A DNA stretch of 58,758 nucleotides from Cellulomonas avistercoris. GTDB taxonomy: Bacteria > Actinomycetota > Actinomycetes > Actinomycetales > Cellulomonadaceae. How positions within the stretch are numbered: the first letter of the stretch is position 1; the number at the start of each line of letters is the position of its first letter. The stretch spans positions 1-58,758 of the forward strand of contig NZ_JACSQV010000020.1 in assembly GCF_014836445.1 (NCBI RefSeq). The letters run 5' to 3'. Below are positions 49,988 to 58,194 of this stretch, piece after piece. The notes under the pieces are model-generated. The model was not told the origin of the DNA and searched no databases. It saw only the letters and a program-made list of their open reading frames with translations. The position numbers and the translations under genes are program-made.

Positions 49988-52709
49988 CGCGACATCCGTG
50001 CTCCTGGCCGGTGGTGGCACCGCGGGGCACGTCAACCCGCTGCTCGCGGTCGCCGACGAGCTGCGCCGCCGCCACCCGCGCGGCCGGTTCGCGGTCCTGG
50101 GCACCGCCGAGGGCCTCGAGGCGCGCCTCGTCCCGGAGCAGGGCTACGACCTGGCCGTGGTCCCGCGCGTCCCGCTGCCGCGTCGCCCCACCGTCGACTG
50201 GCTGCGCCTGCCGGGTCGTCTGCGTGCCGCGGTGCGTGCCGCCGGCGACGCCATCGACGAGATCGACGCCCAGGTCGTCGTCGGGTTCGGCGGGTACGTC
50301 GCGACGCCCGCGTACCTGGCGGCCCGCCGTCGCGGGATCCCCGTGGTGGTGCACGAGCAGAACGCGCGGCCCGGCCTGGCGAACCGCGTCGGTGCGCGGT
50401 GGGCCGCCGCGGTCGCCGTCACGTTCCCGGGTACGGCGCTGCCGGGGGCCCAGGTCACCGGGCTGCCGCTGCGGACCGCCGTGCAGGAGCTGCTCACCGC
50501 GCGCGCGTCCGACCCCGTCGCGACGCGCCGCGCCGGGGCCGAGGTGCTCGGCCTGGACCCCGCGCTCGCGACCCTGCTCGTCACGGGCGGCTCGCTGGGT
50601 GCCGTGAGCGTCAACCGCGCCGTCGCGGGGGCGGCCGACGCGCTGCTGGCGACCGGTGCCCAGGTCCTGCACCTCACGGGACGGGGGAAGGCCGACGAGG
50701 TGCGTGCGTCGCTCGTCGGCGTCCCCGGCGCGGAGCGGTACCACGTCGTCGAGTACCTGACGGCGATGGACCGCGCGCTCGCCGTCGCGGACGTCGTCGT
50801 GGGCCGCGCGGGCGCCGGGACGGTGTGCGAGCTGGCCGCGCTCGGCATCCCCGCCGCGTACGTCCCGCTGCCCATCGGCAACGGGGAGCAGCGCCTCAAC
50901 GCGGCCGGCGTGGTCGCCGCGGGCGGCGGGATCCTCGTCGAGGACCGCGAGCTGACGCCCGCCTGGGTCCGTGAGCACGTCGCGGCGCTGCTCGGCAGCG
51001 GTGACGCCGCGTCGGAGCGCGCCCGCATGGGCGAGGCCGCGGCCGGCGTCGGCGTGCGGGACGGTGCGGCGCGCGTCGCCGACCTCGTCGAGGCGCAGCT
51101 GCCCGCGCACGTCCGTGCGTCGGCCCCGCCCCGGCCGACGACGGCGGCGCACACCCCGGCCGTCGCGGACCCCGGTGAGCGCGGCCCGGTCGCGCTGTCC
51201 GACCTGGGACGGGTCCACCTCGTCGGCGTCGGCGGTGCCGGGATGTCGGCCGTCGCGCCGCTGCTCGCGGCTCGCGGCCTGCGCGTCAGCGGGTCGGACG
51301 CGCACGACGGCCCCGCCCTGGCGGGCCTGCGCGCCGCGGGGGTCGACGTCCACGTCGGCCACGCCGCCTCCCACGTCGAGGGCGTCGACACCCTCGTCGT
51401 CTCCTCGGCCGTGCGGTCGACGAACCCAGAGGTCGTCCGCGCCCGCGAGCGTGGTCTGCCCGTGCTGCACCGCTCGGAGGCCCTGGCCGCGCTCATGGCG
51501 GACCGCGACGCGATCGCGGTCGCGGGCGCGCACGGCAAGACCACGACCTCGGGCATGGTGGCGGCCGCGCTGGTCCACGCCGGCACCGACCCCTCGTTCG
51601 CGATCGGTGGGGTCGTGCGCGCGACGTCCGGCACCCTCGGGGGTGCGCGGCACGGCGAGGGGCCGTTCGTCGCCGAGGCCGACGAGTCCGACGGGTCGTT
51701 CCTCGCCTACGAGCCGCTCGTCGCGGTGGTCCTCAACGTCGAGCCGGACCACCTGGACCACTACGGCACGCAGGAGCGGTTCGAGGCGGCGTTCGAGCGG
51801 TTCGCGGACCGTGTCCGGGACGGTGGCCTGCTCGTGGCGTGCGCCGACGATCCCGGTGCCGTGCGGCTGGTCGCGGCGGCGCGCGCGCGGCTGGCCGAGC
51901 GTGGCGTCGCGGTTCGCACGTACGGGACCACGCCCGCGGCGGACGTCCACGTGGGCGAGAGCCGGCGGACCGAGGACGGCAGGTGGCAGGTCGTCCTGAC
52001 GCCCGGCGACGAGCCGCCCGTCACGCTGCACCTCCAGGTCGCGGGCGCCCACAACGCGCTCGACGCGGCGGCCGCCTGGTGCGCGCTGCGGCGCGTCGGG
52101 GTGAGCAGCGCGGCGGCCGCGGCAGGGCTGGACGACTTCGTCGGCACGGGACGGCGGTTCGAGGACCGCGGGACCGCCGGCGGCGTGCGCGTCGTCGACG
52201 ACTACGCGCACCACCCCACGGAGGTCGCGGCGCTGCTGCGTGCCGCGCGGCAGGTGGCGGACGACGGTCGCGTCCTCGCGCTGTTCCAGCCGCACCTGTA
52301 CTCGCGGACCCGCACGTTCGCCCGCGAGTTCGGCGTGGCGTTCGACCTGGCGGACGCGGTCGTCGTGACCGACGTCTACGCGGCGCGCGAGGACCCCGAC
52401 CCGTCGGTCACGGGTGCGCTCGTCGCGGACCACGTGCCCACGCCGGGCAAGGCGGTCTTCGTGGCCGACCGCACGGCCGCCGCACGCGCCGTCGCGGCGC
52501 TCGCGCGGCCCGGCGACCTGCTGCTGACGGTCGGGGCGGGCGACGTCACCGAGCTGGCCGGCGTGGTGCTCGGCGAGCTCGCGGCGCTCGACGGCGCGCG
52601 CACGGCGCCGGACGGACCGACCGGGCAGGAGCCCGCGCCGGAGCGCGGCCCGCAGGCGCCCGAGCACGGGTCCGCCGCGCCGGGGCGTCCGGACGGTGCC
52701 CGGCCGTGA
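49980..52709 (+). CDS. murG-murC: MurG-MurC fusion protein
   Basis: One uninterrupted frame of 909 codons carries two enzymes normally made separately. Residues 1-~375 are MurG, which adds GlcNAc to lipid I: GGGTAGHVNPLLA at residue 11, VGFGGYVATPAYLAA, HEQNARPGLANR, GGSLGAVSVN and GRAGAGTVCEL. Residues ~376-408 are a Pro/Ala/Thr linker. Residues ~409-875 are MurC, the L-Ala ligase: GRVHLVGVGGAGMSAVAPLLAARG, ATP loop AHGKTTTS (Lys520), ADESDGSFL, NVEPDHLDHYG, DDYAHHPTEV and QPHLYSRTRTF. A Pro/Glu-rich tail follows. No stop codon lies between the domains, and no in-frame ATG or GTG occurs from the linker up to MurC's nucleotide loop, so separate translation of MurC is unlikely. The GTG at 49980 overlaps ftsW by eight bases; the stop overlaps ftsQ by four. 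Confidence 0.9.
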   Translation: MADATSVLLAGGGTAGHVNPLLAVADELRRRHPRGRFAVLGTAEGLEARLVPEQGYDLAVVPRVPLPRRPTVDWLRLPGRLRAAVRAAGDAIDEIDAQVVVGFGGYVATPAYLAARRRGIPVVVHEQNARPGLANRVGARWAAAVAVTFPGTALPGAQVTGLPLRTAVQELLTARASDPVATRRAGAEVLGLDPALATLLVTGGSLGAVSVNRAVAGAADALLATGAQVLHLTGRGKADEVRASLVGVPGAERYHVVEYLTAMDRALAVADVVVGRAGAGTVCELAALGIPAAYVPLPIGNGEQRLNAAGVVAAGGGILVEDRELTPAWVREHVAALLGSGDAASERARMGEAAAGVGVRDGAARVADLVEAQLPAHVRASAPPRPTTAAHTPAVADPGERGPVALSDLGRVHLVGVGGAGMSAVAPLLAARGLRVSGSDAHDGPALAGLRAAGVDVHVGHAASHVEGVDTLVVSSAVRSTNPEVVRARERGLPVLHRSEALAALMADRDAIAVAGAHGKTTTSGMVAAALVHAGTDPSFAIGGVVRATSGTLGGARHGEGPFVAEADESDGSFLAYEPLVAVVLNVEPDHLDHYGTQERFEAAFERFADRVRDGGLLVACADDPGAVRLVAAARARLAERGVAVRTYGTTPAADVHVGESRRTEDGRWQVVLTPGDEPPVTLHLQVAGAHNALDAAAAWCALRRVGVSSAAAAAGLDDFVGTGRRFEDRGTAGGVRVVDDYAHHPTEVAALLRAARQVADDGRVLALFQPHLYSRTRTFAREFGVAFDLADAVVVTDVYAAREDPDPSVTGALVADHVPTPGKAVFVADRTAAARAVAALARPGDLLLTVGAGDVTELAGVVLGELAALDGARTAPDGPTGQEPAPERGPQAPEHGSAAPGRPDGARP

Positions 52710-53833
52710 GCCCGCCGCGTCCGCCGGCCCCGCGCCCGGGACGCCCCGCCGCCGCACGCCCTGCCGCCGCCCGCCCGGCCGCGCCCCGCCGCGCCGCCGG
52801 CCGCCGGCCCGCGCCGACGGAGGGTCCGCCGCCGACGAGCGCGCCGACCGAGGCCGTCGCCGCGCAGCGCGCGCCCGCCCCCCGGCCTGCCGACCGTCGC
52901 CCCCGTACCGGGTCCGGCCCTGCCGTGCCGCCGCCCGGCGGCCCGGCGCGCCGGGACCAGGACGCGGCGCCGACGCCGGCCCGCGCGGCGACGCCCCGGG
53001 TCGCTGCGGCCGCACCCCCGACGGGCCCGACCCGCACGGTCACCACCTACACGACGAGCCGGTTCTCCGGCCCCGTGCGTCCGGCCGTCGTCTCCACGAC
53101 GTCACGTGAGCGGTTCGCCGAGCGCGCGCGGGCGCGCCGCAACATCGCGCGCCGCCAGGTCCTCGGCGTCGCGGGCGCGGTCGTGGGCGTCGGTGGCCTC
53201 GGCTGGCTGCTCCTGCTCTCACCGGTGCTGGCGCTGGACCCGGACCAGGTCGAGGTCACGGGCGCGGGCACGGTCGTCGCCGTGGACCAGGTGCTGGCCG
53301 TCGTCGCCGAGCGGTCGGGCACGCCGCTGCCGCGTCTGGGCACCGTCGGGCTGCGGGACGAGGTCCTCGAGGTGCCGGGTGTGCGCGAGGCGAGGGTCGT
53401 GCGGGACTGGCCGCGCGGTCTGGCCGTGCAGCTGGTGTCGCGCGAGCCGGTGGCGGCGGTGCCCGAGGAGGCGCCCGCCACGGGCATCGCGCTGCTCGAC
53501 GAGCAGGGCGTGCAGGTGGGCCGTGCCGACGCGGCGCCCGCGGGGCTGCCCGTGGTCGACGTCCCGGTGGGGGACCAGCGCGCGCTGTCGGCAGTGCTCA
53601 GCGTGCTCGAACAGCTGCCGCCGGACCTGCTCGCGCAGGTGGAGTCGGTGGCGGCGCGCACGCAGGACACCGTGACGATGCAGCTGCGCGACGGCGGTCC
53701 GCGGATCGACTGGGGGAGCGCCGACGAGACGCCGCTCAAGATCGCGGTGCTGGCGGCGCTGCGGGCGGCGCCCGAGGCGGGCGGCGCGCAGGTCTTCGAC
53801 GTGTCGGCCCCGCGCATGCCCATCACGCGGTGA
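52706..53833 (+). CDS. ftsQ: Divisome protein FtsQ
   Basis: 375 residues: a 115-residue cytoplasmic tail extremely rich in Pro, Ala and Arg, a basic juxtamembrane stretch (RERFAERARARRNIARRQ), one membrane helix (residues ~153-172), a POTRA domain (LDPDQVEVTGAGTVVAVDQVLAVVAERSG) and the FtsQ beta domain ending MPITR. It links early and late divisome parts. The GTG at 52706 overlaps the murC stop. The tail is coded by nearly pure G/C DNA and has no folded features. Confidence 0.93.
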   Translation: MSPPRPPAPRPGRPAAARPAAARPAAPRRAAGRRPAPTEGPPPTSAPTEAVAAQRAPAPRPADRRPRTGSGPAVPPPGGPARRDQDAAPTPARAATPRVAAAAPPTGPTRTVTTYTTSRFSGPVRPAVVSTTSRERFAERARARRNIARRQVLGVAGAVVGVGGLGWLLLLSPVLALDPDQVEVTGAGTVVAVDQVLAVVAERSGTPLPRLGTVGLRDEVLEVPGVREARVVRDWPRGLAVQLVSREPVAAVPEEAPATGIALLDEQGVQVGRADAAPAGLPVVDVPVGDQRALSAVLSVLEQLPPDLLAQVESVAARTQDTVTMQLRDGGPRIDWGSADETPLKIAVLAALRAAPEAGGAQVFDVSAPRMPITR

Positions 53834-53909
53834 GCGGCGTGCGGCGGCGCGGCAGCGCGTCTCGGGACCACGCGAGCACGACCAACCCACGACACGCGCA
53901 CGGCGGTCG

Positions 53910-53938
53910 TTGATCCGATGCGGCACGCGACCTAGCGT
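53910..53938 (+). promoter_or_regulatory. ftsZ promoter
   Basis: TTGATC (53910-53915), a 17-base spacer and TAGCGT (53933-53938). It would give a 5' leader of about 135 bases, so ftsZ can be expressed independently of the cluster upstream. The -35 equals that of lexA and the -10 that of nrdR. Confidence 0.55.
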
Positions 53939-53970
53939 CACGACTCGACAGCACATCTGACATAACTCTA

Positions 53971-53987
53971 ACCCTCAACCTGAGGGT
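53971..53987 (+). promoter_or_regulatory. Hairpin/inverted repeat in the ftsZ leader
   Basis: ACCCTCA-ACC-TGAGGGT, a perfect seven-base inverted repeat within an unusually AT-richer stretch (CATAACTCTAACCC upstream), about 90 bases before the ftsZ start. It could be an operator or a small RNA hairpin. Similar CTCAA/TTGAG-rich sequences precede ftsZ in other actinobacteria as far as I recall. Confidence 0.5.
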
Positions 53988-54077
53988 GAAGGTTCACCAG
54001 CACGACCCGCGTCCCGCGTGTCGGGACGAGCACCAGCGGCCCGGCACGCCGCGACCCGCGAACGAGAGGCACCCACC

Positions 54078-55352
54078 GTGGCAGCTCCGCAGAACTACCT
54101 GGCGGTCATCAAGGTCGTCGGCATCGGCGGGGGCGGCGTCAACGCCGTGAACCGCATGATCGAGGTCGGCCTCAAGGGTGTCGAGTTCATCGCCGTCAAC
54201 ACGGACGCCCAGGCGCTGCTCATGTCCGACGCCGACGTCAAGCTCGACGTCGGTCGTGAGCTCACGCGCGGGCTCGGCGCCGGTGCCGACCCGGAGGTCG
54301 GCAAGAAGGCCGCCGAGGACCACGCCGAGGAGATCGAGGACGTCCTGCGCGGCGCCGACATGGTCTTCGTCACCGCGGGCGAGGGCGGCGGCACGGGGAC
54401 GGGCGGCGCGCCCGTCGTCGCGCGGATCGCGCGCTCGCTGGGCGCCCTGACCATCGGTGTCGTGACGCGGCCGTTCACGTTCGAGGGCCGGCGGCGCTCG
54501 GTGCAGGCCGACGCGGGCATCGACGCGCTGCGCGCCGAGGTCGACACGCTCATCGTCATCCCGAACGACCGGCTGCTGTCGATCTCCGACCGGTCGGTCT
54601 CGGTCCTCGACGCGTTCCACTCCGCGGACCAGGTGCTGCTGTCCGGCGTGCAGGGCATCACCGACCTCATCACCACCCCCGGGCTCATCAACCTCGACTT
54701 CGCCGACGTGAAGTCCGTGATGCAGGGCGCGGGGTCGGCGCTCATGGGCATCGGCTTCGCTCGCGGCGAGGACCGTGCGGTCCAGGCGGCCGAGATGGCG
54801 ATCTCGTCGCCGCTGCTCGAGGCGAGCATCGACGGGGCGCACGGCGTCCTGCTCTCCATCCAGGGCGGGTCGGACCTCGGTCTGTTCGAGATCAACGAGG
54901 CCGCACGCCTCGTGCAGGAGGCTGCGCACGCCGAGGCCAACATCATCTTCGGTGCGGTCATCGACGACGCGCTCGGCGACGAGGTCCGGGTCACGGTCAT
55001 CGCCGCCGGCTTCGACAACGGCGGTCCGGTCGTCCGGCGCGACGCGCGCGCCCTCGGCCAGGTCAGCGGTGCGACCGCGCGCCAGATCCCGGCCGTCGCC
55101 CCGGTGACCAGCCTGCCGAGCGCCTCCTCGGTGCCCAGCCCCCGTCCGGTCCAGGTGCCCGACGAGGACCTGGTCCCGGTCGGCACGGGCCGTCCCGGTC
55201 GCCCGGGCGAGGTTCAGCGCGAGGTCCCCGCGTTCCTGTCGACGCAGGGTGAGCCCGCCCCCGCGACGGGCTCGCTCGAGGTGCCGCGCGTGCTCGCCGA
55301 GGACGCACGGCGCGAGCGCGACGAGCTCGACGTGCCGGACTTCCTCAAGTAG
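54078..55352 (+). CDS. ftsZ: Cell-division GTPase FtsZ
   Basis: Tubulin-like GTPase forming the Z-ring, 424 residues. VVGIGGGGVNAVNRMI begins the GTP domain, the tubulin signature is GGGTGTGGAP, and the catalytic loop T7 is NLDFADVKSVM. The C-terminal domain ends near residue 320, followed by a Pro/Ser-rich linker and the terminal peptide LDVPDFLK, the site bound by SepF and FtsW. The GTG at 54078 is preceded by GAGAGG. An open frame from 54018 lacks family residues. A 244-base gap with its own promoter separates it from ftsQ. Confidence 0.98.
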   Translation: MAAPQNYLAVIKVVGIGGGGVNAVNRMIEVGLKGVEFIAVNTDAQALLMSDADVKLDVGRELTRGLGAGADPEVGKKAAEDHAEEIEDVLRGADMVFVTAGEGGGTGTGGAPVVARIARSLGALTIGVVTRPFTFEGRRRSVQADAGIDALRAEVDTLIVIPNDRLLSISDRSVSVLDAFHSADQVLLSGVQGITDLITTPGLINLDFADVKSVMQGAGSALMGIGFARGEDRAVQAAEMAISSPLLEASIDGAHGVLLSIQGGSDLGLFEINEAARLVQEAAHAEANIIFGAVIDDALGDEVRVTVIAAGFDNGGPVVRRDARALGQVSGATARQIPAVAPVTSLPSASSVPSPRPVQVPDEDLVPVGTGRPGRPGEVQREVPAFLSTQGEPAPATGSLEVPRVLAEDARRERDELDVPDFLK

Positions 55353-55356
55353 AGCC

Positions 55357-56142
55357 GTGCGCGAGATCCCGGGGCCGACGGCCGACGTCCTGCTGGACGT
55401 CGTGCCGCTCGGCCCCGGCGTGCTCGCGGGGTTCACGTCCCGCACCGGTGGCGCGTCGACGGGTCCGTGGCAGGGCCTGAACCTCGGCCTGCACGTCGGT
55501 GACGACCCCGAGGTCGTGGTGGCCAACCGACGGGCCCTCGAGCGGCGGGTCGGTGTCCCCGTGGTCTTCGCGACGCAGGTCCACGGCGCCGACGTCCTGG
55601 TCGTCGGTGACGCGGTCGACGGTGGGGCGCGCGGCGACGGGCTCGTGACGCCGTCCTGCGACGTGGCGCTGGGCGTGTACGTCGCCGACTGCGCGCCGGT
55701 CCTGCTCGCCGACCCCGTCGCGCGCGTCGTGGCCGCCGCGCACGCCGGGCGGCCCGGACTGGTCGCCGGCGTCCTGCAGGCCACGCTCGACGCGATGGTG
55801 CGTGCGGGCGCCGACCCGGGTCGCGTCGTCGCGGCGGTGGGCCCGTGCATCGCGGGCGCGTCGTACGAGGTGCCGTCCGGCATGCGCGACGACGTCGCCG
55901 CGGTGGTGCCCGAGGCGGCGTCCCGGACCGCGAGCGGGACGCCTGCGGTCGACCTCGCGGCGGGCGTGCGCGCGGTGCTCCTGCGGTGCGGCGTCGCGTC
56001 GGTCCACGTCGACGGCCGCGACACCTACGCCGACCCGGCGCTGTACTCCCACCGGCGGGCGGTGCACGAGCGTGCGGTGGCGACCGGACGGTCCGCCGGT
56101 GTCGTGCGCCTGCTCCCGGCGGCCGGTCCACCCGGCGGGTGA
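55357..56142 (+). CDS. pgeF: YfiH/PgeF-type peptidoglycan-editing/purine nucleosidase protein
   Basis: 261-residue 'multicopper polyphenol oxidase (laccase)' family protein. The metal-binding residues are His in ATQVHGADV, Cys in VADCAPVLL and His in AAAHAGRPGLVAG; VGPCIAGASYEV is also typical. Members act on purine nucleosides, and E. coli YfiH (PgeF) has been linked to correcting MurC errors that place Ser in the precursor. The location between ftsZ and sepF is standard in actinobacteria. The GTG begins four bases after the ftsZ stop. An alternative GTG within the first 20 residues cannot be excluded. Confidence 0.88.
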   Translation: MREIPGPTADVLLDVVPLGPGVLAGFTSRTGGASTGPWQGLNLGLHVGDDPEVVVANRRALERRVGVPVVFATQVHGADVLVVGDAVDGGARGDGLVTPSCDVALGVYVADCAPVLLADPVARVVAAAHAGRPGLVAGVLQATLDAMVRAGADPGRVVAAVGPCIAGASYEVPSGMRDDVAAVVPEAASRTASGTPAVDLAAGVRAVLLRCGVASVHVDGRDTYADPALYSHRRAVHERAVATGRSAGVVRLLPAAGPPGG

Positions 56143-56202
56143 CGTCCGCACGCCGGTCGCGACACGCCCGCGTGTCGCCGCGCCGCCGCTGCCACCCGTT
56201 GC

Positions 56203-56208
56203 TAGCGT
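56203..56208 (+). promoter_or_regulatory. -10 element upstream of sepF
   Basis: TAGCGT in the gap after pgeF, identical to the -10 hexamers of the predicted nrdR and ftsZ promoters. No good -35 lies 17 bases upstream. Confidence 0.3.
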
Positions 56209-56331
56209 GACCAGCGCTGGGACGTTTCGACACCACCCCCGCACCGCACCGGCACCGGCCGGACCGGCGGTGCCCGGGTGGTCAGGCGGGCCGCACGAGT
56301 CGGGGAGGCCCGGCGGATGGGAGACGACGCG

Positions 56332-56811
56332 ATGGCCGGAGCGCTGCGCAAGACGATGCTGTACCTCGGCCTGGCCGACGACCGGTCCGACCACGAGGAG
56401 TACCTCGAGGAGTACGAGGAGGCGGAGGTCGCCGTGCCGGAGGACACCTACGAGGCGCAGGTGATGCCCCTGCACCGCACGCCGCGGGTGCAGGCCGCAC
56501 CCGCACCCCGCGAGGCGGGTGACCTTCGTCGGATCACGACGATCCACCCGCGCTCGTACAACGACGCGCGCAAGATCGGTGAGGCGTTCCGTGAGGGCAC
56601 GCCCGTCATCATGAACCTGACCGACATGGACGACGCGGACGCCAAGCGGCTCGTGGACTTCTCGGCCGGCCTCATCTTCGGCCTGCACGGCGCGATCGAG
56701 CGCGTGACGAGCAAGGTGTTCCTGCTCTCGCCCGCCCACGTCGAGCTCGCCGGTGACGCCACGAGCACCCCGGAACCAGCGGCACGCGCCGGCTTCTACA
56801 ACCAGAGCTGA
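56332..56811 (+). CDS. sepF: Cell-division protein SepF
   Basis: 159-residue membrane tether of FtsZ. The N-terminal MAGALRKTMLYLGLADD forms the amphipathic membrane-binding helix; an acidic linker follows (residues ~20-60); the SepF core spans residues ~70-145 (TTIHPRSYNDARKIGEAFREGTPVIMNLTDMDDADAKRLVDFSAGL, FLLSPAHVEL). The ATG at 56332 gives the family-typical start; an in-frame ATG at 56317 with GGGGAGG upstream is an alternative. Actinobacteria lack FtsA, so SepF takes its place. It is followed by yggT after three bases. Confidence 0.94.
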   Translation: MAGALRKTMLYLGLADDRSDHEEYLEEYEEAEVAVPEDTYEAQVMPLHRTPRVQAAPAPREAGDLRRITTIHPRSYNDARKIGEAFREGTPVIMNLTDMDDADAKRLVDFSAGLIFGLHGAIERVTSKVFLLSPAHVELAGDATSTPEPAARAGFYNQS

Positions 56812-56814
56812 CGC

Positions 56815-57099
56815 GTGGACCTGATCCGTAGCCTGCTCTACCTGGTCGTCCTGGTCTTCTTCCTGCTGCTGCTCGTGCGCCTCGTGCTGGACTGGGTCCA
56901 GTTCTTCGCACGGGACTGGCGGCCGACGGGGATCGCCCTGGTGGTGGCGGAGGTCACGTACTCCGTGACCGACCCGCCGCTGCGCCTGCTGCGCAGGTTC
57001 CTGCCCCCGCTCACGCTCGGGTCGGTGCGTCTGGACCTCGCGTTCCTCGTCCTCGCACTGACCTGCTCCCTGCTGCTGTCCGTCCTCGGGGGGGTGTGA
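56815..57099 (+). CDS. YggT family membrane protein
   Basis: 94 residues with two membrane helices (residues ~3-25 and ~72-92) separated by a loop with VTYSVTDPPLRLLRRFLPPL, the YggT signature. The GTG start lies three bases after the sepF stop. YggT proteins occur beside sepF and divIVA in many Gram-positives and are linked to envelope or division processes without a defined activity. Confidence 0.9.
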   Translation: MDLIRSLLYLVVLVFFLLLLVRLVLDWVQFFARDWRPTGIALVVAEVTYSVTDPPLRLLRRFLPPLTLGSVRLDLAFLVLALTCSLLLSVLGGV

Positions 57100-57195
57100 G
57101 CAACTCTGCGACACGCCGCGGCGCGGGTTCCGACACGCCGGGCGCAGCGCGCTGCACGGGAGTGACGGGAGGCGTGCGCCGCCCGGATTCTCCGC

Positions 57196-57201
57196 TACCG
57201 T
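57196..57201 (+). promoter_or_regulatory. -10 element upstream of wag31
   Basis: TACCGT, 67 bases before the wag31 ATG in the 169-base gap after yggT. The -35 is unclear. The same gap has a direct repeat CGACACGCCG (57109-57118, 57131-57140) with 22-bp spacing. Confidence 0.35.
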
Positions 57202-57268
57202 GGCCCGAGGTGGTCGGTGGACTGACTACCGCCGGCCAGAGCCAGTACGACCGACAGAGGTGACGACG

Positions 57269-57955
57269 ATGGCACTGCTCACCGCAGACGACGTCCTGAA
57301 CAAGAAGTTCCAGGCGACGAAGTTCCGGGAAGGCTACGACCAGGACGAGGTCGACGACTTCCTGGACGAGGTCGTCAACACCCTGCGGGACGTCCAGGGC
57401 GAGAACGACGACCTGAAGACCAAGCTGGCCGCGGCCGAGCGCCGCATCGCCGAGCTCAGCCGGGCCGGTGCCCAGCAGTCGGCCCCGGCGCCGAAGCCCG
57501 AGCCCACGCCGGAGCCGACGCCGGCACCCGCGCCCGTGCAGCCGGCACCCGTGCCCGCGCTGGCCCAGCCGCCCGTCACGTCGGCGTCCGCGCCCGTGCG
57601 CGGCAACGAGCCCGAGTCGGCCACCGGCATGCTCGCCCTGGCGCAGAAGCTGCACGACGACTACGTGCGCAGCGGCCAGGAGGAGTCGGACCGGCTCATC
57701 AACGAGGCCAAGACCCGGGCCAACCGCATCGTGCGCGAGGCGGAGGAGACGTCGCAGCGCACGCTCGGCCAGCTCGAGCAGGAGCGCTCGCTCCTGGAGC
57801 GCAAGATCGACGAGCTGCGCGTCTTCGAGCGCGACTACCGCACGCGGCTCAAGAGCTACCTCGAGAACCTCCTCGGGGACCTGGAGAACCGCGGCAACGC
57901 GCTGCCGCCGCGGTCGGGCCAGGGCCAGCCCGTGCCGGAGAGCCAGAGCATCTGA
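57269..57955 (+). CDS. wag31: DivIVA/Wag31 polar-growth scaffold
   Basis: 228-residue coiled-coil protein. Residues 1-60 are the DivIVA membrane-curvature domain (LLTADDVLNKKFQATKFREGYDQDEVDDFLDEVV), followed by coiled coil. A Pro/Ala/Glu linker (residues ~72-112) and a second coiled coil (residues ~125-205) complete it. In actinobacteria it marks the poles and directs tip growth. The ATG at 57269 follows AGAGG. A strong terminator lies downstream, so it closes the cluster. Confidence 0.95.
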   Translation: MALLTADDVLNKKFQATKFREGYDQDEVDDFLDEVVNTLRDVQGENDDLKTKLAAAERRIAELSRAGAQQSAPAPKPEPTPEPTPAPAPVQPAPVPALAQPPVTSASAPVRGNEPESATGMLALAQKLHDDYVRSGQEESDRLINEAKTRANRIVREAEETSQRTLGQLEQERSLLERKIDELRVFERDYRTRLKSYLENLLGDLENRGNALPPRSGQGQPVPESQSI

Positions 57956-57963
57956 CCGACCTC

Positions 57964-57997
57964 CGCCGCCGGGGACGCGTGCCCGTCCCCGGCGGCG
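57964..57997 (+). terminator. Terminator after wag31
   Basis: Perfect 14-bp GC stem (CGCCGCCGGGGACG) with loop CGTGCC, beginning nine bases after the wag31 stop codon. Confidence 0.85.
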
Positions 57998-58137
57998 TCG
58001 GCGCGCCCGGTTGCGGACTCCCCGCGGACGTCGTGACGACGGGCCCCGCGCGGCCCTCGTGCTTCCTCTCTGCACATGTGGGCACCCGCAGGTCGGCGCG
58101 GCGTGTCGCCGCTCCCGGGGGTGTCCGATCCGTGCTG

Positions 58138-58166
58138 TTGTGCCCGGACGCAGACGCGCATACAGT
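58138..58166 (+). promoter_or_regulatory. Promoter of the TraR/DksA-type gene
   Basis: TTGTGC (58138-58143), a 17-base spacer and TACAGT (58161-58166), after the wag31 terminator. Predicted leader is roughly 20-25 bases. Confidence 0.6.
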
Positions 58167-58194
58167 CGCGGAACTCGAGACGGGGGGAACGTCC

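Noticed and set aside
51090..51240. Hidden separate start for MurC inside the fused frame
   Set aside because: No in-frame ATG, GTG or TTG and no Shine-Dalgarno lie near the domain boundary; only CTG codons occur, which are poor starts.
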